In this document: one piece after another, positions 41,090-50,070 of the stretch
Layout: the number at the start of each line of letters is the position of its first letter
Numbering within the stretch: the stretch's first letter is position 1
Notes under the pieces: generated by a model
Databases searched by the model: none
The model's input: the letters and a program-made list of their open reading frames with translations, nothing else
Told to the model about the DNA's origin: nothing
Assembly: GCA_963815475.1 (NCBI GenBank)
Contig: CAWFHD010000003.1
Coordinates: 6,572,001-6,636,000, forward strand
Length of the DNA stretch: 64,000 nt
From: Sulfopaludibacter sp963815475
GTDB taxonomy: Bacteria > Acidobacteriota > Terriglobia > Bryobacterales > Bryobacteraceae
Reading direction: 5' to 3'
Made by a program: the position numbers and the translations under genes

Positions 41090-43540
41090 ATGCCCAAACG
41101 GAAGCGCCCTCAGACCGGAAAAGCGGCCAATTCATGGCCCGTGACGTACCGCTGGCTTGCCACGGGAACCCTGGTCGCGTACACAGCCATCGGCTGCCAT
41201 AAAATCGCCGCAGCGCAGAATCCCCTGCATCGCGGTTTGCCCCAACTTGTGACATTCGACGTTGCAGCCTCCCAGCCGCCGCGGCGTTTCGACATTCCCG
41301 CCGGCCTGCTTCAGGACGCCATCGATAGCTTCAGGCGAATCACGGGCCTGGAGGTCACCCTGATCAACGAGGGCTTGGGCAAGTTGAGCGTCAATTCCGT
41401 GTCCGGAGTTCTCACGCCCGGGCAGGCCCTGGATGAATTGCTGAAAAACACGGGGGTCCATTGGCGCCTCGTCAACCCAAATTCCGTGGTGCTGGAACTC
41501 AACAGCGTATCGGCATCTGTGGACGTATCTGCCTCGGCTTCCGCGCTGGCTACGTCCGTGAGCAAATACTCGGAGCCGATTCGGGACACGCCGCAAACGG
41601 TGAACATTGTCGGGCAACAGGTGATGGCGGAGCAGAATTCCACGACGCTCCGAGACGCGCTACGAAACGTGGCGGGCATCAGCATCGCTGCCGGCGAAGG
41701 CGGCGCCCAGGGCGACAGCCTCACCATCCGGGGATTCAGCGCTCGTAATGACCTCTACATCGACGGCATGCGCGATTTTGGCAGCTACTACCGCGATCCA
41801 TTCAACCTGGAAGAAGTGGATGTCGTCCAGGGGCCTTCGGCCGCGACCTTCGGCCGCGGTTCCACTGGCGGTGTCGTCAATCAGGCAACCAAAATGCCGA
41901 CTCTGCTGCGCGCCATCTCCGGCGCCTTCGACGCCGGAACGGATGGGACCCGGCGCGGCACCGCGGACGTGAATCTCCCCGTCCCGGAACTTGGTAAAGG
42001 CGCCAGTTTCCGGTTGAATCTGATGGGCACGGAGGGCGGAGTGGCGGGCCGGGACATCGCGCACAACCGCCGCTACGGAATTGCGCCCTCGCTTTCGTTG
42101 GGCGCGGGCACAGCAACGCGCGTCATAGTAAGCTTTCTCAACCAACAGGCCGACGATATCCCCGACTACGGCATTCCCTGGTTATTCAATCAACCCGCGC
42201 CTGTTAACCGGCACAACTATTACGGCTTCCAGGACGGGAACTACCTGCGGACGAAGGACAATATCGCGACTATCCGCGCCGAACACGACTTCAACGGGCA
42301 CATCTACATTCGAAACCAGACGCGCTACGCGCGGTACAAGCGCGATGTGCTGATCACCGAGCCTCAGATCCTGGGCACGGTCGATCTCTCCACCCCGCTT
42401 TCGACCATCACGATCAATCGAAATGAACTGGCATCGAACAGCATCGAGGCATTTCTGGCGAATCAAACCGACGTCACCATGAGGTTCGAGACCGGGCCGA
42501 TTAAGCACACAGCAGTCGCCGGTGTGGAACTGGACCGGGAGGATTCCGACCCTACCAGGCCGCGCTACACCGGCGTGCCCACTACCAGCCTGCTCAACCC
42601 GGACACGAATCAGGTCTTCGCCGGAGTTGCCACCATCAATACGATTGTGCGAGCGCGTTCCAACAGCGCCGCGGCATACTGGATCGATACCGCGAAAATC
42701 GGGTCGCACTGGGAACTCAATGGTTCCTTTCGGTTCGACCGGTTCAATTCGCACTACACTCAGGCTGTGGCGCCGGCCGCGGCGTTCAATCGCCTGGATC
42801 TTTTGCCCTCCTGGCGAGGCGCGGTGGTCTACAAACCTGTCCAACCCGTCAGCTTCTATGTGTCGGCGGGCAACTCCTATAACCCCTCCGCCGAATCGCT
42901 GTCGTTGAGCGCGGCCACCACCAGCCTTCCGCCGGAAGAGAATCGCACCTACGAGATCGGCGCTAAATGGGACATCGCGCATCCCGGCTTGTCTGTGCGG
43001 ACCGCTGTCTTCCGGACCGACAAACTCAACGCGCGCGAACCCGACCCGACGAATTCGTTACTGAACGTGCTGGCGGGCAAACAGCGAGTGAACGGTTTCC
43101 AGACCGAGGTGAGCGGCCATCTGACGAAGCACTGGGACTTCCAGGGGAGCTACGCCTACCTGGATGCCACGCTCCGCGCCTCGAATTTCTATCCGGCAGC
43201 GGTAGGGGCGCGGTTGGCAAATGTTCCCCGCCATACTTTCACGGTCTGGCAAACCTATCAATTGCCGTACAAGGTAAGGATGGGGGCCGGCGGGAACTTC
43301 GTTGGCGCCCGAACGGCGAGTTCCACCGTGCCGCTTGACCCGATCTCCGGGCTCGTCAAACAGGCGCCGGGGTACTGGGTTTTCAATGCGATGATCGAGC
43401 GTCCGGTAACGGAACACGCGACGCTGCATGCGAACGTCTATAACCTGGCGGATCGCTACTATTACGACCAGTTGCATCCGGCGCACATTGTGCTCGGCCC
43501 CGCGCGTTCGGCGCTGATTGGAGTCCGGTTCCGGTTCTAA
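41090..43540 (+). CDS. TonB-dependent siderophore receptor with STN domain
   Basis: An 816-residue outer-membrane receptor. After an N-terminal hydrophobic segment (about 15-40) comes a secretin/TonB short N-terminal domain (FDIPAGLLQDAIDSFRRITG, LSVNSVSGVLTPGQALDELL), as in FpvA/FecA-type transducing receptors. The plug domain has TVNIVGQQVMAEQN, LRDALRNVAGISIAAGEGG and GFSARNDLYIDGMRD; the barrel ends in VYNLADRYYYDQ and SALIGVRFRF with a terminal aromatic. The ATG at 41090 is chosen for the perfect AAGGAGGAG upstream. STN-bearing receptors often signal to an ECF/FecR pair, but none is adjacent. It is followed 3 bp later by a PiuC-like hydroxylase gene. Confidence 0.93.
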   Translation: MPKRKRPQTGKAANSWPVTYRWLATGTLVAYTAIGCHKIAAAQNPLHRGLPQLVTFDVAASQPPRRFDIPAGLLQDAIDSFRRITGLEVTLINEGLGKLSVNSVSGVLTPGQALDELLKNTGVHWRLVNPNSVVLELNSVSASVDVSASASALATSVSKYSEPIRDTPQTVNIVGQQVMAEQNSTTLRDALRNVAGISIAAGEGGAQGDSLTIRGFSARNDLYIDGMRDFGSYYRDPFNLEEVDVVQGPSAATFGRGSTGGVVNQATKMPTLLRAISGAFDAGTDGTRRGTADVNLPVPELGKGASFRLNLMGTEGGVAGRDIAHNRRYGIAPSLSLGAGTATRVIVSFLNQQADDIPDYGIPWLFNQPAPVNRHNYYGFQDGNYLRTKDNIATIRAEHDFNGHIYIRNQTRYARYKRDVLITEPQILGTVDLSTPLSTITINRNELASNSIEAFLANQTDVTMRFETGPIKHTAVAGVELDREDSDPTRPRYTGVPTTSLLNPDTNQVFAGVATINTIVRARSNSAAAYWIDTAKIGSHWELNGSFRFDRFNSHYTQAVAPAAAFNRLDLLPSWRGAVVYKPVQPVSFYVSAGNSYNPSAESLSLSAATTSLPPEENRTYEIGAKWDIAHPGLSVRTAVFRTDKLNAREPDPTNSLLNVLAGKQRVNGFQTEVSGHLTKHWDFQGSYAYLDATLRASNFYPAAVGARLANVPRHTFTVWQTYQLPYKVRMGAGGNFVGARTASSTVPLDPISGLVKQAPGYWVFNAMIERPVTEHATLHANVYNLADRYYYDQLHPAHIVLGPARSALIGVRFRF

Positions 43541-43543
43541 CCT

Positions 43544-44224
43544 ATGCTGCTCCCCATTGCCGATATGTTGACGCCGGACCAGGTTCGGCACGCGAGAGAG
43601 ATTTTGGACTCTGCGGACTGGGTGGATGGACGGGTTACCGCGGGCCACCAATCCGCGCGCGCCAAGGACAACGTCCAATTGCCCGAAGCTTCGCCGGTTG
43701 CCCGTGAATTGCGGGAACTGGTATTGAAAAGCCTCGGCCAAAACGCGCTCTTTGTTTCGGCGGCGCTGCCGTTCCAGGTCTTTCCGCCGCTCTTCAACCG
43801 TTACTCCGGTGGACAATCGTTCGGAACCCACGTGGACAACGCCATCCGGCAGGTGACCGGAACCGGCCAGCGTATGCGCACCGATATCTCGGCCACGCTC
43901 TTCTTCGCCGACCCCGACGAGTATGACGGCGGCGAACTGGTAGTGGAAGATACCTATGGCGCTCAAAGCATCAAGCTGCCGGCCGGCCACTTGATACTGT
44001 ATCCTGCCACCAGCCTGCACCACGTGCGGCCCGTCACCAGGGGCGCGAGGGTGGCTTCGTTCTTCTGGATTCAAAGCATGGTGCGCGACGATGCGCGACG
44101 CACCATACTTTTCGATCTGGACGTGGCGATTCAGCGCCTCAACGCCGACCACGCAGATCATCCATCCGCCATCCAACTGACGGGCGTTTATCACAACCTG
44201 CTTCGGCAATGGGCGGACTCGTGA
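43544..44224 (+). CDS. PKHD-type Fe(II)/2-oxoglutarate hydroxylase (PiuC/YbiX-like)
   Basis: A 226-residue member of the PiuC/YbiX family of iron-dependent dioxygenases. The 2-His-1-Asp iron triad is visible: GTHVDNAIR supplies His and Asp, and SLHHVRPVTRG the distal His, with Arg in the same motif for 2-oxoglutarate binding. Other landmarks are FNRYSGGQSFG and FFADPDEYDGGELVVED. In other bacteria piuC sits next to a TonB-dependent iron receptor and is Fur-controlled. Here it begins 3 bp after the receptor stop, so the two share a transcript and an iron-uptake role. Confidence 0.93.
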   Translation: MLLPIADMLTPDQVRHAREILDSADWVDGRVTAGHQSARAKDNVQLPEASPVARELRELVLKSLGQNALFVSAALPFQVFPPLFNRYSGGQSFGTHVDNAIRQVTGTGQRMRTDISATLFFADPDEYDGGELVVEDTYGAQSIKLPAGHLILYPATSLHHVRPVTRGARVASFFWIQSMVRDDARRTILFDLDVAIQRLNADHADHPSAIQLTGVYHNLLRQWADS

Positions 44225-44268
44225 AGCTTCGGGGGCCCCTCTGCCTCCGTCTGGCGATGCTGGGACCG

Positions 44269-45336
44269 CTATCGTTCAAGGGCAAGCACGCCCCAAGGAC
44301 TCGCGCCAGCTTTGATCTTCCTGGTGACAGTGTTGGTCGCCACGTCGACGACCGAAATGTCGTTGGAGGGCCCATTAGCCGAGTACAACGCCTTGCCATC
44401 CGGTGAAAGCGCGATCCCCCAAGGGCGGGGTCCCACTTCGACTGAGCCCAAAACTTTGTTAGTTGCTGTATCGACTGTGAAGACCTGACGGCCGCGCCCG
44501 GTGCTCACGTACAGTTTTGCGCCATCCGCCGAGAGTAACACAGCCATTGGCTTGACGACACCTGGCTTGCCGAGCGGTATGGATTCAATCGACTTTTGCT
44601 TTATGGTGTCCACCAGGACGACGGCGCCGTCATTCTCGGCATTGATGTAGGCCTTCGATCCATCCGGCAGGAATGCGATTGAACGCGGACGGTGTCCAAC
44701 CTTAATGGTCTTGAGGATCTTGCCTGCCTCAGGGTCGAAAACCGAAACGGTTCCAGTTTCTTCCGATGTGACGTACACCAGCTTTCCATCCGGAGTGACT
44801 TTCACTCCTTCTGGCTGCTCACCTACCTTCGCCGATTTAGTGACGGTTCCTGAAGCTATATCCACCGCGCTGACTGCCGCATCGTCCTCGTTGGAAATGA
44901 ATATTGTCGATCCGTCTTTGCTGATATCGAAGTTCTCCGGATCGGAACCGCCCTTAATCACTCGAATCACCTTGTTCTGCGCAACGTCGAACACACCGAT
45001 TCCGTCCGCGCTCTTGTCTGGCGGCGGAAGCGTACTCTCGTCCACACCCGGACCTGCGATCGGCGACCCGCTGAGAGCGACATATATGGTCTTTCGATCC
45101 GGGCTGGCATGAATTCCCCGTGGCCGCTTGCCCAACGGAACCGTTGCGATGACGTTGTAGGTAGCCGAGTCGATTACGGTCATATCGCCCGACGCCTCAT
45201 TGGTAACGTAGATCCGGAATGCGGATGAATCCTCTGGCGCTTTTTTCTCTGCTTGCGAAACTGGCGCCGGACGGGAGCAGCCTGCGCAGAAAAGCGCAAT
45301 AGATGCGGCGACAAGCGAATACTTCAAACCGGTCAC
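44269..45336 (-). CDS. YVTN beta-propeller lipoprotein
   Basis: A 355-residue exported protein. The signal ends in a lipobox-like FCAGC, so it is probably a lipoprotein. About seven YVTN/NHL-type repeats follow: RIYVTNEASGDMTVIDS, KTIYVALSGSP, GIGVFDVAQNK, TIFISNEDDAAVSAVD, LVYVTSEETGTVSVFD, KAYINAENDGAVVLVD and ALYSANGPSNDISVVD. The start is a GTG with AAGGAG 9 nt upstream, 3 bp after the cupredoxin-like gene, so the two are translationally coupled. It is the last gene of an operon that begins with an ECF sigma factor. The ligand is unknown; copper or redox partners are possible given its neighbour. Confidence 0.85.
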   Translation of the reverse strand: MTGLKYSLVAASIALFCAGCSRPAPVSQAEKKAPEDSSAFRIYVTNEASGDMTVIDSATYNVIATVPLGKRPRGIHASPDRKTIYVALSGSPIAGPGVDESTLPPPDKSADGIGVFDVAQNKVIRVIKGGSDPENFDISKDGSTIFISNEDDAAVSAVDIASGTVTKSAKVGEQPEGVKVTPDGKLVYVTSEETGTVSVFDPEAGKILKTIKVGHRPRSIAFLPDGSKAYINAENDGAVVLVDTIKQKSIESIPLGKPGVVKPMAVLLSADGAKLYVSTGRGRQVFTVDTATNKVLGSVEVGPRPWGIALSPDGKALYSANGPSNDISVVDVATNTVTRKIKAGASPWGVLALER

Positions 45337-45339
45337 GGA

Positions 45340-46116
45340 TTATTCTCCTTTGAACGCAAAGCTGACTTCGATCTTGCCGGATGGGGGCACTGTTCGATTC
45401 AACTCCTGAGTCCCCATCGTTTCCTGCCACGCCTCGATCGCATAGTCCCCCGGGGGCACATTTCGTATCTCGAAAGTTCCGTCGGCGCCAGTCACCGCAA
45501 AGTATGGGTGGCTGACGACGCCGATGAATGCGCGCATCCAACGGTGGATGTTGCATTTCACCGGGATCATCACCTCCGGCCTGAGAAACTGCCGCGAAAG
45601 CGGGGCTTCACCGGCGCCTTGGCTGTGGTTCCACTCGCGATTGAGCTGAGCCATCGGGTGGACGTTGTGGGTAACCGGATCGGAGTTGGTTATTTCCAGC
45701 TTCTGGCCGGTCTGTATTCCGAAAACGCGAGGCTGAAACCAGCAGCCGCGCTGGTCGAATAGGACCGGGGTCGCAGGCACTTCGAACTGCTTTCCTTCCA
45801 GCCCGCTTTTGATATAGATGAACACATTGGCAAGCGTGCCATTCGGGTTCACTACGACGGATTCGTCCCAAACCTTTCCGGGATGCGATTCGACGCAAGC
45901 CGGATCGTTACTCATGTCGATGGCCTTGCGTGCGGGTCCCTTCCCTGTGAATCGAACCACACCCTTCAAGACACCTGCGGTATTGGGATCAACCTTGTAG
46001 TAGGCGGGCGCGGGTTCCTTCTTCGATTCCACCGGCGGATTGTTCGTCGCTGGGCGCGAACATCCGGCAAGAATGACGATGGCGCCAGAGAATATCAAAC
46101 GATGAGGTCGTCTCAT
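45340..46116 (-). CDS. Exported cupredoxin-like lipoprotein with carboxypeptidase-regulatory domain
   Basis: A 258-residue protein with a lipoprotein signal (FSGAIVILAGC). The central part contains ITNSDPVTHNVHPM and MIPVKCNIHRWMRAF. The spacing of His, Cys, His and Met (H..CNIHRWM) is that of a type I copper site in plastocyanin-like cupredoxins. The C-terminal region GADGTFEIRNVPPGDYAIEAW is a carboxypeptidase-regulatory-like (beta-sandwich) segment. The ATG at 46116 fits the signal peptide; the open frame is longer. It probably carries electrons or copper in the periplasm, coupled to the propeller gene downstream. Copper binding is inferred from the motif. Confidence 0.82.
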   Translation of the reverse strand: MRRPHRLIFSGAIVILAGCSRPATNNPPVESKKEPAPAYYKVDPNTAGVLKGVVRFTGKGPARKAIDMSNDPACVESHPGKVWDESVVVNPNGTLANVFIYIKSGLEGKQFEVPATPVLFDQRGCWFQPRVFGIQTGQKLEITNSDPVTHNVHPMAQLNREWNHSQGAGEAPLSRQFLRPEVMIPVKCNIHRWMRAFIGVVSHPYFAVTGADGTFEIRNVPPGDYAIEAWQETMGTQELNRTVPPSGKIEVSFAFKGE

Positions 46117-46174
46117 TTTTCGGCGCCATCCGTAGCGGGTCTCCAGCAGACCGCCATAATGCGCCCTAAGTCTC

Positions 46175-47245
46175 TCACCGGATCCCCAATCGCGGAACAA
46201 GCAGGACTTGGCGTCCGCAGCTCTTTTCGTCCAGGTGAAACGACTGAGGACCTGCGAGCAATTGCGTTTTCAACGGGTACTCGTGGGGGAATGCCGACAC
46301 TTTGTAGTCCCCTTTGGGAAGGCCGTCGAAAACGAACCTTCCATTGCGGTCCGATTCGGCATATCGTGTCAGGCCGCCGGATTGTAGCGCGACAATCACG
46401 CCGGGGACGGGCGACTGGATGGCCTCGGGATCATGCATGGGATCGAGACGCAACTGGTACGACAAATCGGAACTGGCGAACCCTTCCAATCTCGCCGATT
46501 CTTCAGGATGGTCCTTGTAAAAGAAAAGATAAGCCAGATCCTCGCCTGCATCCGATAGTCTGCGGGTTCGTGTGCAACTCCCCGTGGCGTATACATCGGA
46601 GCCTTCGTCATCGTCACTGGCATAGACCAAGTACGTCTCACCCACTTGGAAACTATAACCGCAATCGCCGAACGGCGTCCAGACGTCCAGGAATTCATCA
46701 TCCATCTTTTTGTCGAGGTCCTTCGCCCGCTGCTCTTTGGCGTTTGCCTTCTTGGGAGCGTCGTCGTCATCCTTCGCCTGGTGAGCTTTGGCGCTGGCAT
46801 CCTTCGGAGCGTCGTCGTCGTCTTCGCGCTTGAAGAGAGTTTTAACCCTGAACCGGACTCGCATGCCGTGATAGAGCGAAAAATAAAACAGGGACGCCAC
46901 ATAGGATGCGGTTTTGGCATCTTGAAGCTGACGCTTGGCGTCCGCTGCCAGGTCCGGAAAGGTTTTCCGATAGGTGTCCTTGAACCGGTCCAAAGCCGAC
47001 GCGGAATCGGCGGCCTGCGCATCCGTGTAGGCGCTATTAAACTGCCGCACGGAAGCGGGGCTCGTCATATTCCAGAGGTTCAGCGAGATTGGATCGATCG
47101 ATTGAACGGTTCCGATGAAGACGAGGTCGCTCATTGCAACTTCATTGCAAGCTGAATAGGAAACGGCGCACTTACAAGCCCACACCGGACTGCTGGACAA
47201 CGCCGCCAGCGCCAGTATGGATGGAATTGAGAGCGCGAGAGTCAT
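46175..47245 (-). CDS. Exported protein with TIMP/netrin-like N-terminus and SdrD/CarboxypepD-like C-terminus
   Basis: A 356-residue protein. A signal peptide ends near VWACKC; the mature protein starts with a CxC followed by AVSYSACNEVAMSDLVFIGTV, resembling a TIMP/netrin-type OB domain, in which the N-terminal Cys is exposed after cleavage. The middle contains a charged tandem repeat: DDDDAPKDASAKAHQAK and DDDDAPKKANAKEQRAK (about 135-170). The C-terminus (VPGVIVALQSGG, SDRNGRFVFDGLPKGDYKV) is a carboxypeptidase-regulatory-like domain. It starts 9 bp after the anti-sigma gene. I do not recognise a defined function; inhibition of a protease is only suggested by the TIMP-like fold. Confidence 0.7.
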   Translation of the reverse strand: MTLALSIPSILALAALSSSPVWACKCAVSYSACNEVAMSDLVFIGTVQSIDPISLNLWNMTSPASVRQFNSAYTDAQAADSASALDRFKDTYRKTFPDLAADAKRQLQDAKTASYVASLFYFSLYHGMRVRFRVKTLFKREDDDDAPKDASAKAHQAKDDDDAPKKANAKEQRAKDLDKKMDDEFLDVWTPFGDCGYSFQVGETYLVYASDDDEGSDVYATGSCTRTRRLSDAGEDLAYLFFYKDHPEESARLEGFASSDLSYQLRLDPMHDPEAIQSPVPGVIVALQSGGLTRYAESDRNGRFVFDGLPKGDYKVSAFPHEYPLKTQLLAGPQSFHLDEKSCGRQVLLVPRLGIR

Positions 47246-47254
47246 TGGTGCATG

Positions 47255-48058
47255 TTATCGGCGGTCCCCGTGCTCCGGCAACGGTCGATCCGTGTGAAAA
47301 TACTTTCGGTACGCAGCAATCCAGTTCTTCGCAATCTCCTGCTGGGCCTCGGCCAAATCAAGGCTGCCGTCGCAGACCATCTCGCGCAGGCGATCTTCCA
47401 ATTCATCCTTTACCCGGGCATTCCAGGATGTCGCGGAATAGGAATGAGGCCACAAGTTGCGAATATCGTCCGCTCCGCCCAACGCCGGTGTGACCAGATA
47501 GTCTACCTCATACGCCTGCGGTTTGGCGTCGGGAATCCCATATTCCTGAAACACCTTGCGTTGCAGTGCCACGGACACGGCCTTGTTCTTCGTATTTGCC
47601 TGCGCACACACAGTGCCGCGGCTCGCGAGAGTGGCTGCGCCTGGGGTCAGGCTGGAATCGGGCAGCGAAACAATCACTGGCCGCGCAGATGTACCACGAC
47701 GCCCGGAAACGGACTGGACCTGGATCGCAATCAGAACCGTCAGGGTAAGGGCGGCAACCGCGAGCGCCCAGCGACCTTCGCGACGTCGGAGACCAACCGG
47801 AGTCTCCGCGGCGAGTTCGGCAAGTTGCGCCTTCAGTAGTGCGCGCGGCCCGTCGGAGGGGGGCAGTTTCTCATCGAATCGCCCCTCCTGAAAACGGACA
47901 AAGTCCGCAATCGCGTTCTCCATCTCCTGCCGGCGCGCGCGGCAACTCCAGCAACTGGCGAGATGAGTGCGAACCAGTTTCCCGGCATGTGGCGAGAGTT
48001 CTCCGTCCATATCCAGGAGCAACTGCTGGTCGGAAAGATGGGAATCCTCGTGCTTCAT
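47255..48058 (-). CDS. Anti-sigma factor with zinc finger, one membrane helix and unusual C-terminal domain
   Basis: A 267-residue membrane protein. The N-terminus has the anti-sigma zinc-finger pattern (LLLDMDGELSP, HLASCWSCRARR). A membrane helix follows (WALAVAALTLTVLIAIQV, about 94-112). The periplasmic C-terminus contains YEVDYLVTPALGGADDIRNL and WNARVKDELEDRLREMVCDG, a segment I know from small exported HNH-like proteins, where the first motif usually reads (D/E)xDHLxPLELGG; here the His is replaced by Tyr. The gene starts at ATG 48058 or at GTG 48067, which overlaps the sigma-factor stop. It would hold the ECF sigma factor at the membrane. Confidence 0.8.
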   Translation of the reverse strand: MKHEDSHLSDQQLLLDMDGELSPHAGKLVRTHLASCWSCRARRQEMENAIADFVRFQEGRFDEKLPPSDGPRALLKAQLAELAAETPVGLRRREGRWALAVAALTLTVLIAIQVQSVSGRRGTSARPVIVSLPDSSLTPGAATLASRGTVCAQANTKNKAVSVALQRKVFQEYGIPDAKPQAYEVDYLVTPALGGADDIRNLWPHSYSATSWNARVKDELEDRLREMVCDGSLDLAEAQQEIAKNWIAAYRKYFHTDRPLPEHGDRR

Positions 48059-48063
48059 TGCTC

Positions 48064-48642
48064 TCACCGCCCGGCGACGCGCGCCATGCGCGCCAGGGAT
48101 CGGGCTAACGACAATGCAACCGCGCCCAACGACATACTCAAGATTTCAGCGATGTCGCGATAACGCAGGCCCTCGGCCCTCAGAGTCAGACACCGGCGAT
48201 CCTGTTCCGGTAGTGCCTGGACGACGGCACGCAAGCGCTGCTGAGTCTGGCTGTTCGCCGCTTGCTCTTCGGGATTGGGACCGGGCTCGCGGGCAGACTC
48301 GTTCTCGTTAATCTCCGCCCGCGACGTCAAGTCCTGGCGGGCTTGGTTGCGCCGTTTCAAAGCCAGATTGTGCGCTACTCGGAACAACCAGCCGCGGAGG
48401 TTCGCTCGGGATTTTCCACGATGCAGGTGCTGAAAAAGCGCCAGGAACACCTCCTGTATGACCTCCTCGCCATCGGCAATCCCAAGACCCAAGCCCAACA
48501 AATAGCGGAGTAAGGGGGAGCGGAACCGGTCGAAAAGAACGACAACCTCAGCCTCCAGGCTATTCCTGGTATCGTCTGGAGCGGCTGACGATCGGACCCG
48601 CACGAATGGCCCAGCCGTCGAATCTGTCAAATACGAAGACAT
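48064..48642 (-). CDS. ECF-type RNA polymerase sigma factor
   Basis: A 192-residue group IV sigma factor. Region 2 reads VVLFDRFRSPLLRYLLGLGL, DGEEVIQEVFLALFQHLHR and NLRGWLFRVAHNLALKRRNQ; region 4 reads RLRAVVQALPEQDRRCLTLR and GLRYRDIAEILSMSLGAVAL. The ATG at 48642 is chosen because AAGG lies 6 nt upstream; the frame extends to 48711. The anti-sigma gene follows immediately, then three exported proteins, so the operon looks like a membrane-sensed regulon that may control its own exported components. Confidence 0.92.
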   Translation of the reverse strand: MSSYLTDSTAGPFVRVRSSAAPDDTRNSLEAEVVVLFDRFRSPLLRYLLGLGLGIADGEEVIQEVFLALFQHLHRGKSRANLRGWLFRVAHNLALKRRNQARQDLTSRAEINENESAREPGPNPEEQAANSQTQQRLRAVVQALPEQDRRCLTLRAEGLRYRDIAEILSMSLGAVALSLARSLARMARVAGR

Positions 48643-48852
48643 CGAATACCTTGACTCTACCGCCCCCGGGCTCGTTCGCGCCACTTGCGTCGCACCATAA
48701 AAGCGGCCCATGACGGAGAAACACCGGTCATAGTGAATATTCCAATTTGACCGATCTTGTTCACTGTTTTTCGGAGCTTGTTGTTAGTCTGCGGCGGCGC
48801 CGGGCGCTACATTCACTTCGGCTTCTGACCACGCACGGCAGGATTTGCATTG

Positions 48853-48957
48853 ATGGACACGGAGGGGCAGGACGAAGATACCCGTAAGAAGGCGTTGAAA
48901 GCCGATGGGGCTGCCATCACACGGAGGGAAGGTCCCTATTTTCTGAAATGGCCATGA
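48853..48957 (+). CDS. Small open frame, 34 codons, unproven
   Basis: MDTEGQDEDTRKKALKADGA is the start of a 34-codon frame between the sigma factor and the SYLF gene. No Shine-Dalgarno is evident and no family is recognised. It is reported only because the gap is otherwise empty; it may not be expressed. Confidence 0.2.
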   Translation: MDTEGQDEDTRKKALKADGAAITRREGPYFLKWP

Positions 48958-48989
48958 TCTTGCGAGGGTCAGGTGCGGAGGTTTTTACA

Positions 48990-49682
48990 ATGCGAGGTTT
49001 CATACTTACGGTATCTGTTATTCTTGCGATCCCCGCGTTTGGCGCGGGCAAAGCTGAGGAACGATTAGCCGATGCTGGCCGGGTCTTCTCTGAAATCATG
49101 AGCACGCCGGACAAAGGCATCCCCGCCGATCTACTGGCCAAGTCCCAATGCGTTGTGATCATTCCTGGCCTGAAGAAGGCGGCGTTCGTTGTCGGGGCCG
49201 AGTACGGTCGCGGATTTGCCGAATGCCGAAACGAGAGCGGGCATGGCTGGAGCGCTCCGGCGGCCGTGCGAATGGAAGGCGGCAGCTTGGGATTTCAGCT
49301 CGGCGCTTCCGATACGGACATGGTCTTTCTGATCATGAACCGTCACGGAATGACTAAACTGACGGAGGACAAGTTTACTCTTGGCGCGGATGCTTCCGTC
49401 GCCGCCGGTCCAGTCGGACGAACCGCTAATGCTTCCACCGACGCCGAGATGTCGGCGGAAATTCTGGCGTGGTCGCGGTCGAAAGGGCTCTTCGCGGGAA
49501 TCTCAATCAAAGGAGCAACCTTGCGGCCTTCCCAGGATTGGAATGAAGAACTCTACGGCCACAAAATGGGAAACCGAGAGATTCTGATGTCGTCGGCGGT
49601 TACTATGCCTGAGGCCGCTCGACCGCTCATCCGCGAATTGGATCGCTATTCGGCAACGTCGAGCGCCGACCGTGTTCGCTAG
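48990..49682 (+). CDS. Exported SYLF-domain (Ysc84-like) lipid-binding protein
   Basis: A 230-residue exported protein. A signal peptide (MRGFILTVSVILAIPAFG) is followed by the SYLF/Ysc84 domain: RLADAGRVFSEIMS, GIPADLLAKSQCVVIIPGL, AAFVVGAEYGRGFAECR, SAPAAVRMEGGSLGFQLGA, DMVFLIMN, DKFTLGADASVAAGPVGR and SRSKGLFAGISIKGATL. SYLF domains bind phosphoinositides in eukaryotes; the bacterial role is not established. The ATG at 48990 is used because the signal begins there. Confidence 0.9.
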   Translation: MRGFILTVSVILAIPAFGAGKAEERLADAGRVFSEIMSTPDKGIPADLLAKSQCVVIIPGLKKAAFVVGAEYGRGFAECRNESGHGWSAPAAVRMEGGSLGFQLGASDTDMVFLIMNRHGMTKLTEDKFTLGADASVAAGPVGRTANASTDAEMSAEILAWSRSKGLFAGISIKGATLRPSQDWNEELYGHKMGNREILMSSAVTMPEAARPLIRELDRYSATSSADRVR

Positions 49683-50012
49683 TTCGAGTTCTCGAAGGCG
49701 GCATCGTAGGTGAACTGAGTTTCGAGCGCCGAGCCAACCACCTGCTCCGGTGGAATGCCGAAAACGCGCTCGGAATAGACGCGGACGAATTCCTCGCACG
49801 CCGCCGGTCACGATGTACGTCTTGTAGCCGTTGGCGCGCAGATAGCGCATCACTTCCAACATGGGCTGATAGATCAGTTCGGTATAGGGTCGGTTCCAAC
49901 GCGTGTCCTTGGCCCGACCCAGCCATTCCTGCACGATGGTGTGGAACTCGTCCCCGGTCATACCGGTGTGGGTAGCGAACAGGAGCGTTTCCAGGTCCTT
50001 CATATCTTTCAT
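49679..50012 (-). pseudogene. Internal fragment of a HAD-family phosphatase
   Basis: The minus strand encodes LFATHTGMTGDEFHTIVQEW and RWNRPYTELIYQPMLEVMRY, followed by LRANGYKTYIVTGG, the middle of an acid-phosphatase-like HAD protein. Just after TGG the frame shifts (near 49798) and continues as EEFVRVYSERVFGIPPEQVV to a stop at 49679. The catalytic N-terminal DxDGT motif is missing and the C-terminal part is short. The stop overlaps the end of the convergent SYLF gene. The lost 5' end abuts the HEPN-like gene, so that gene or a deletion probably truncated it. Confidence 0.75.
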
Positions 50013-50070
50013 GCCCTCGCGGCTTACGACCGGAAGGCAACCGTTCGATCCGACTGAGTACGACACACAT

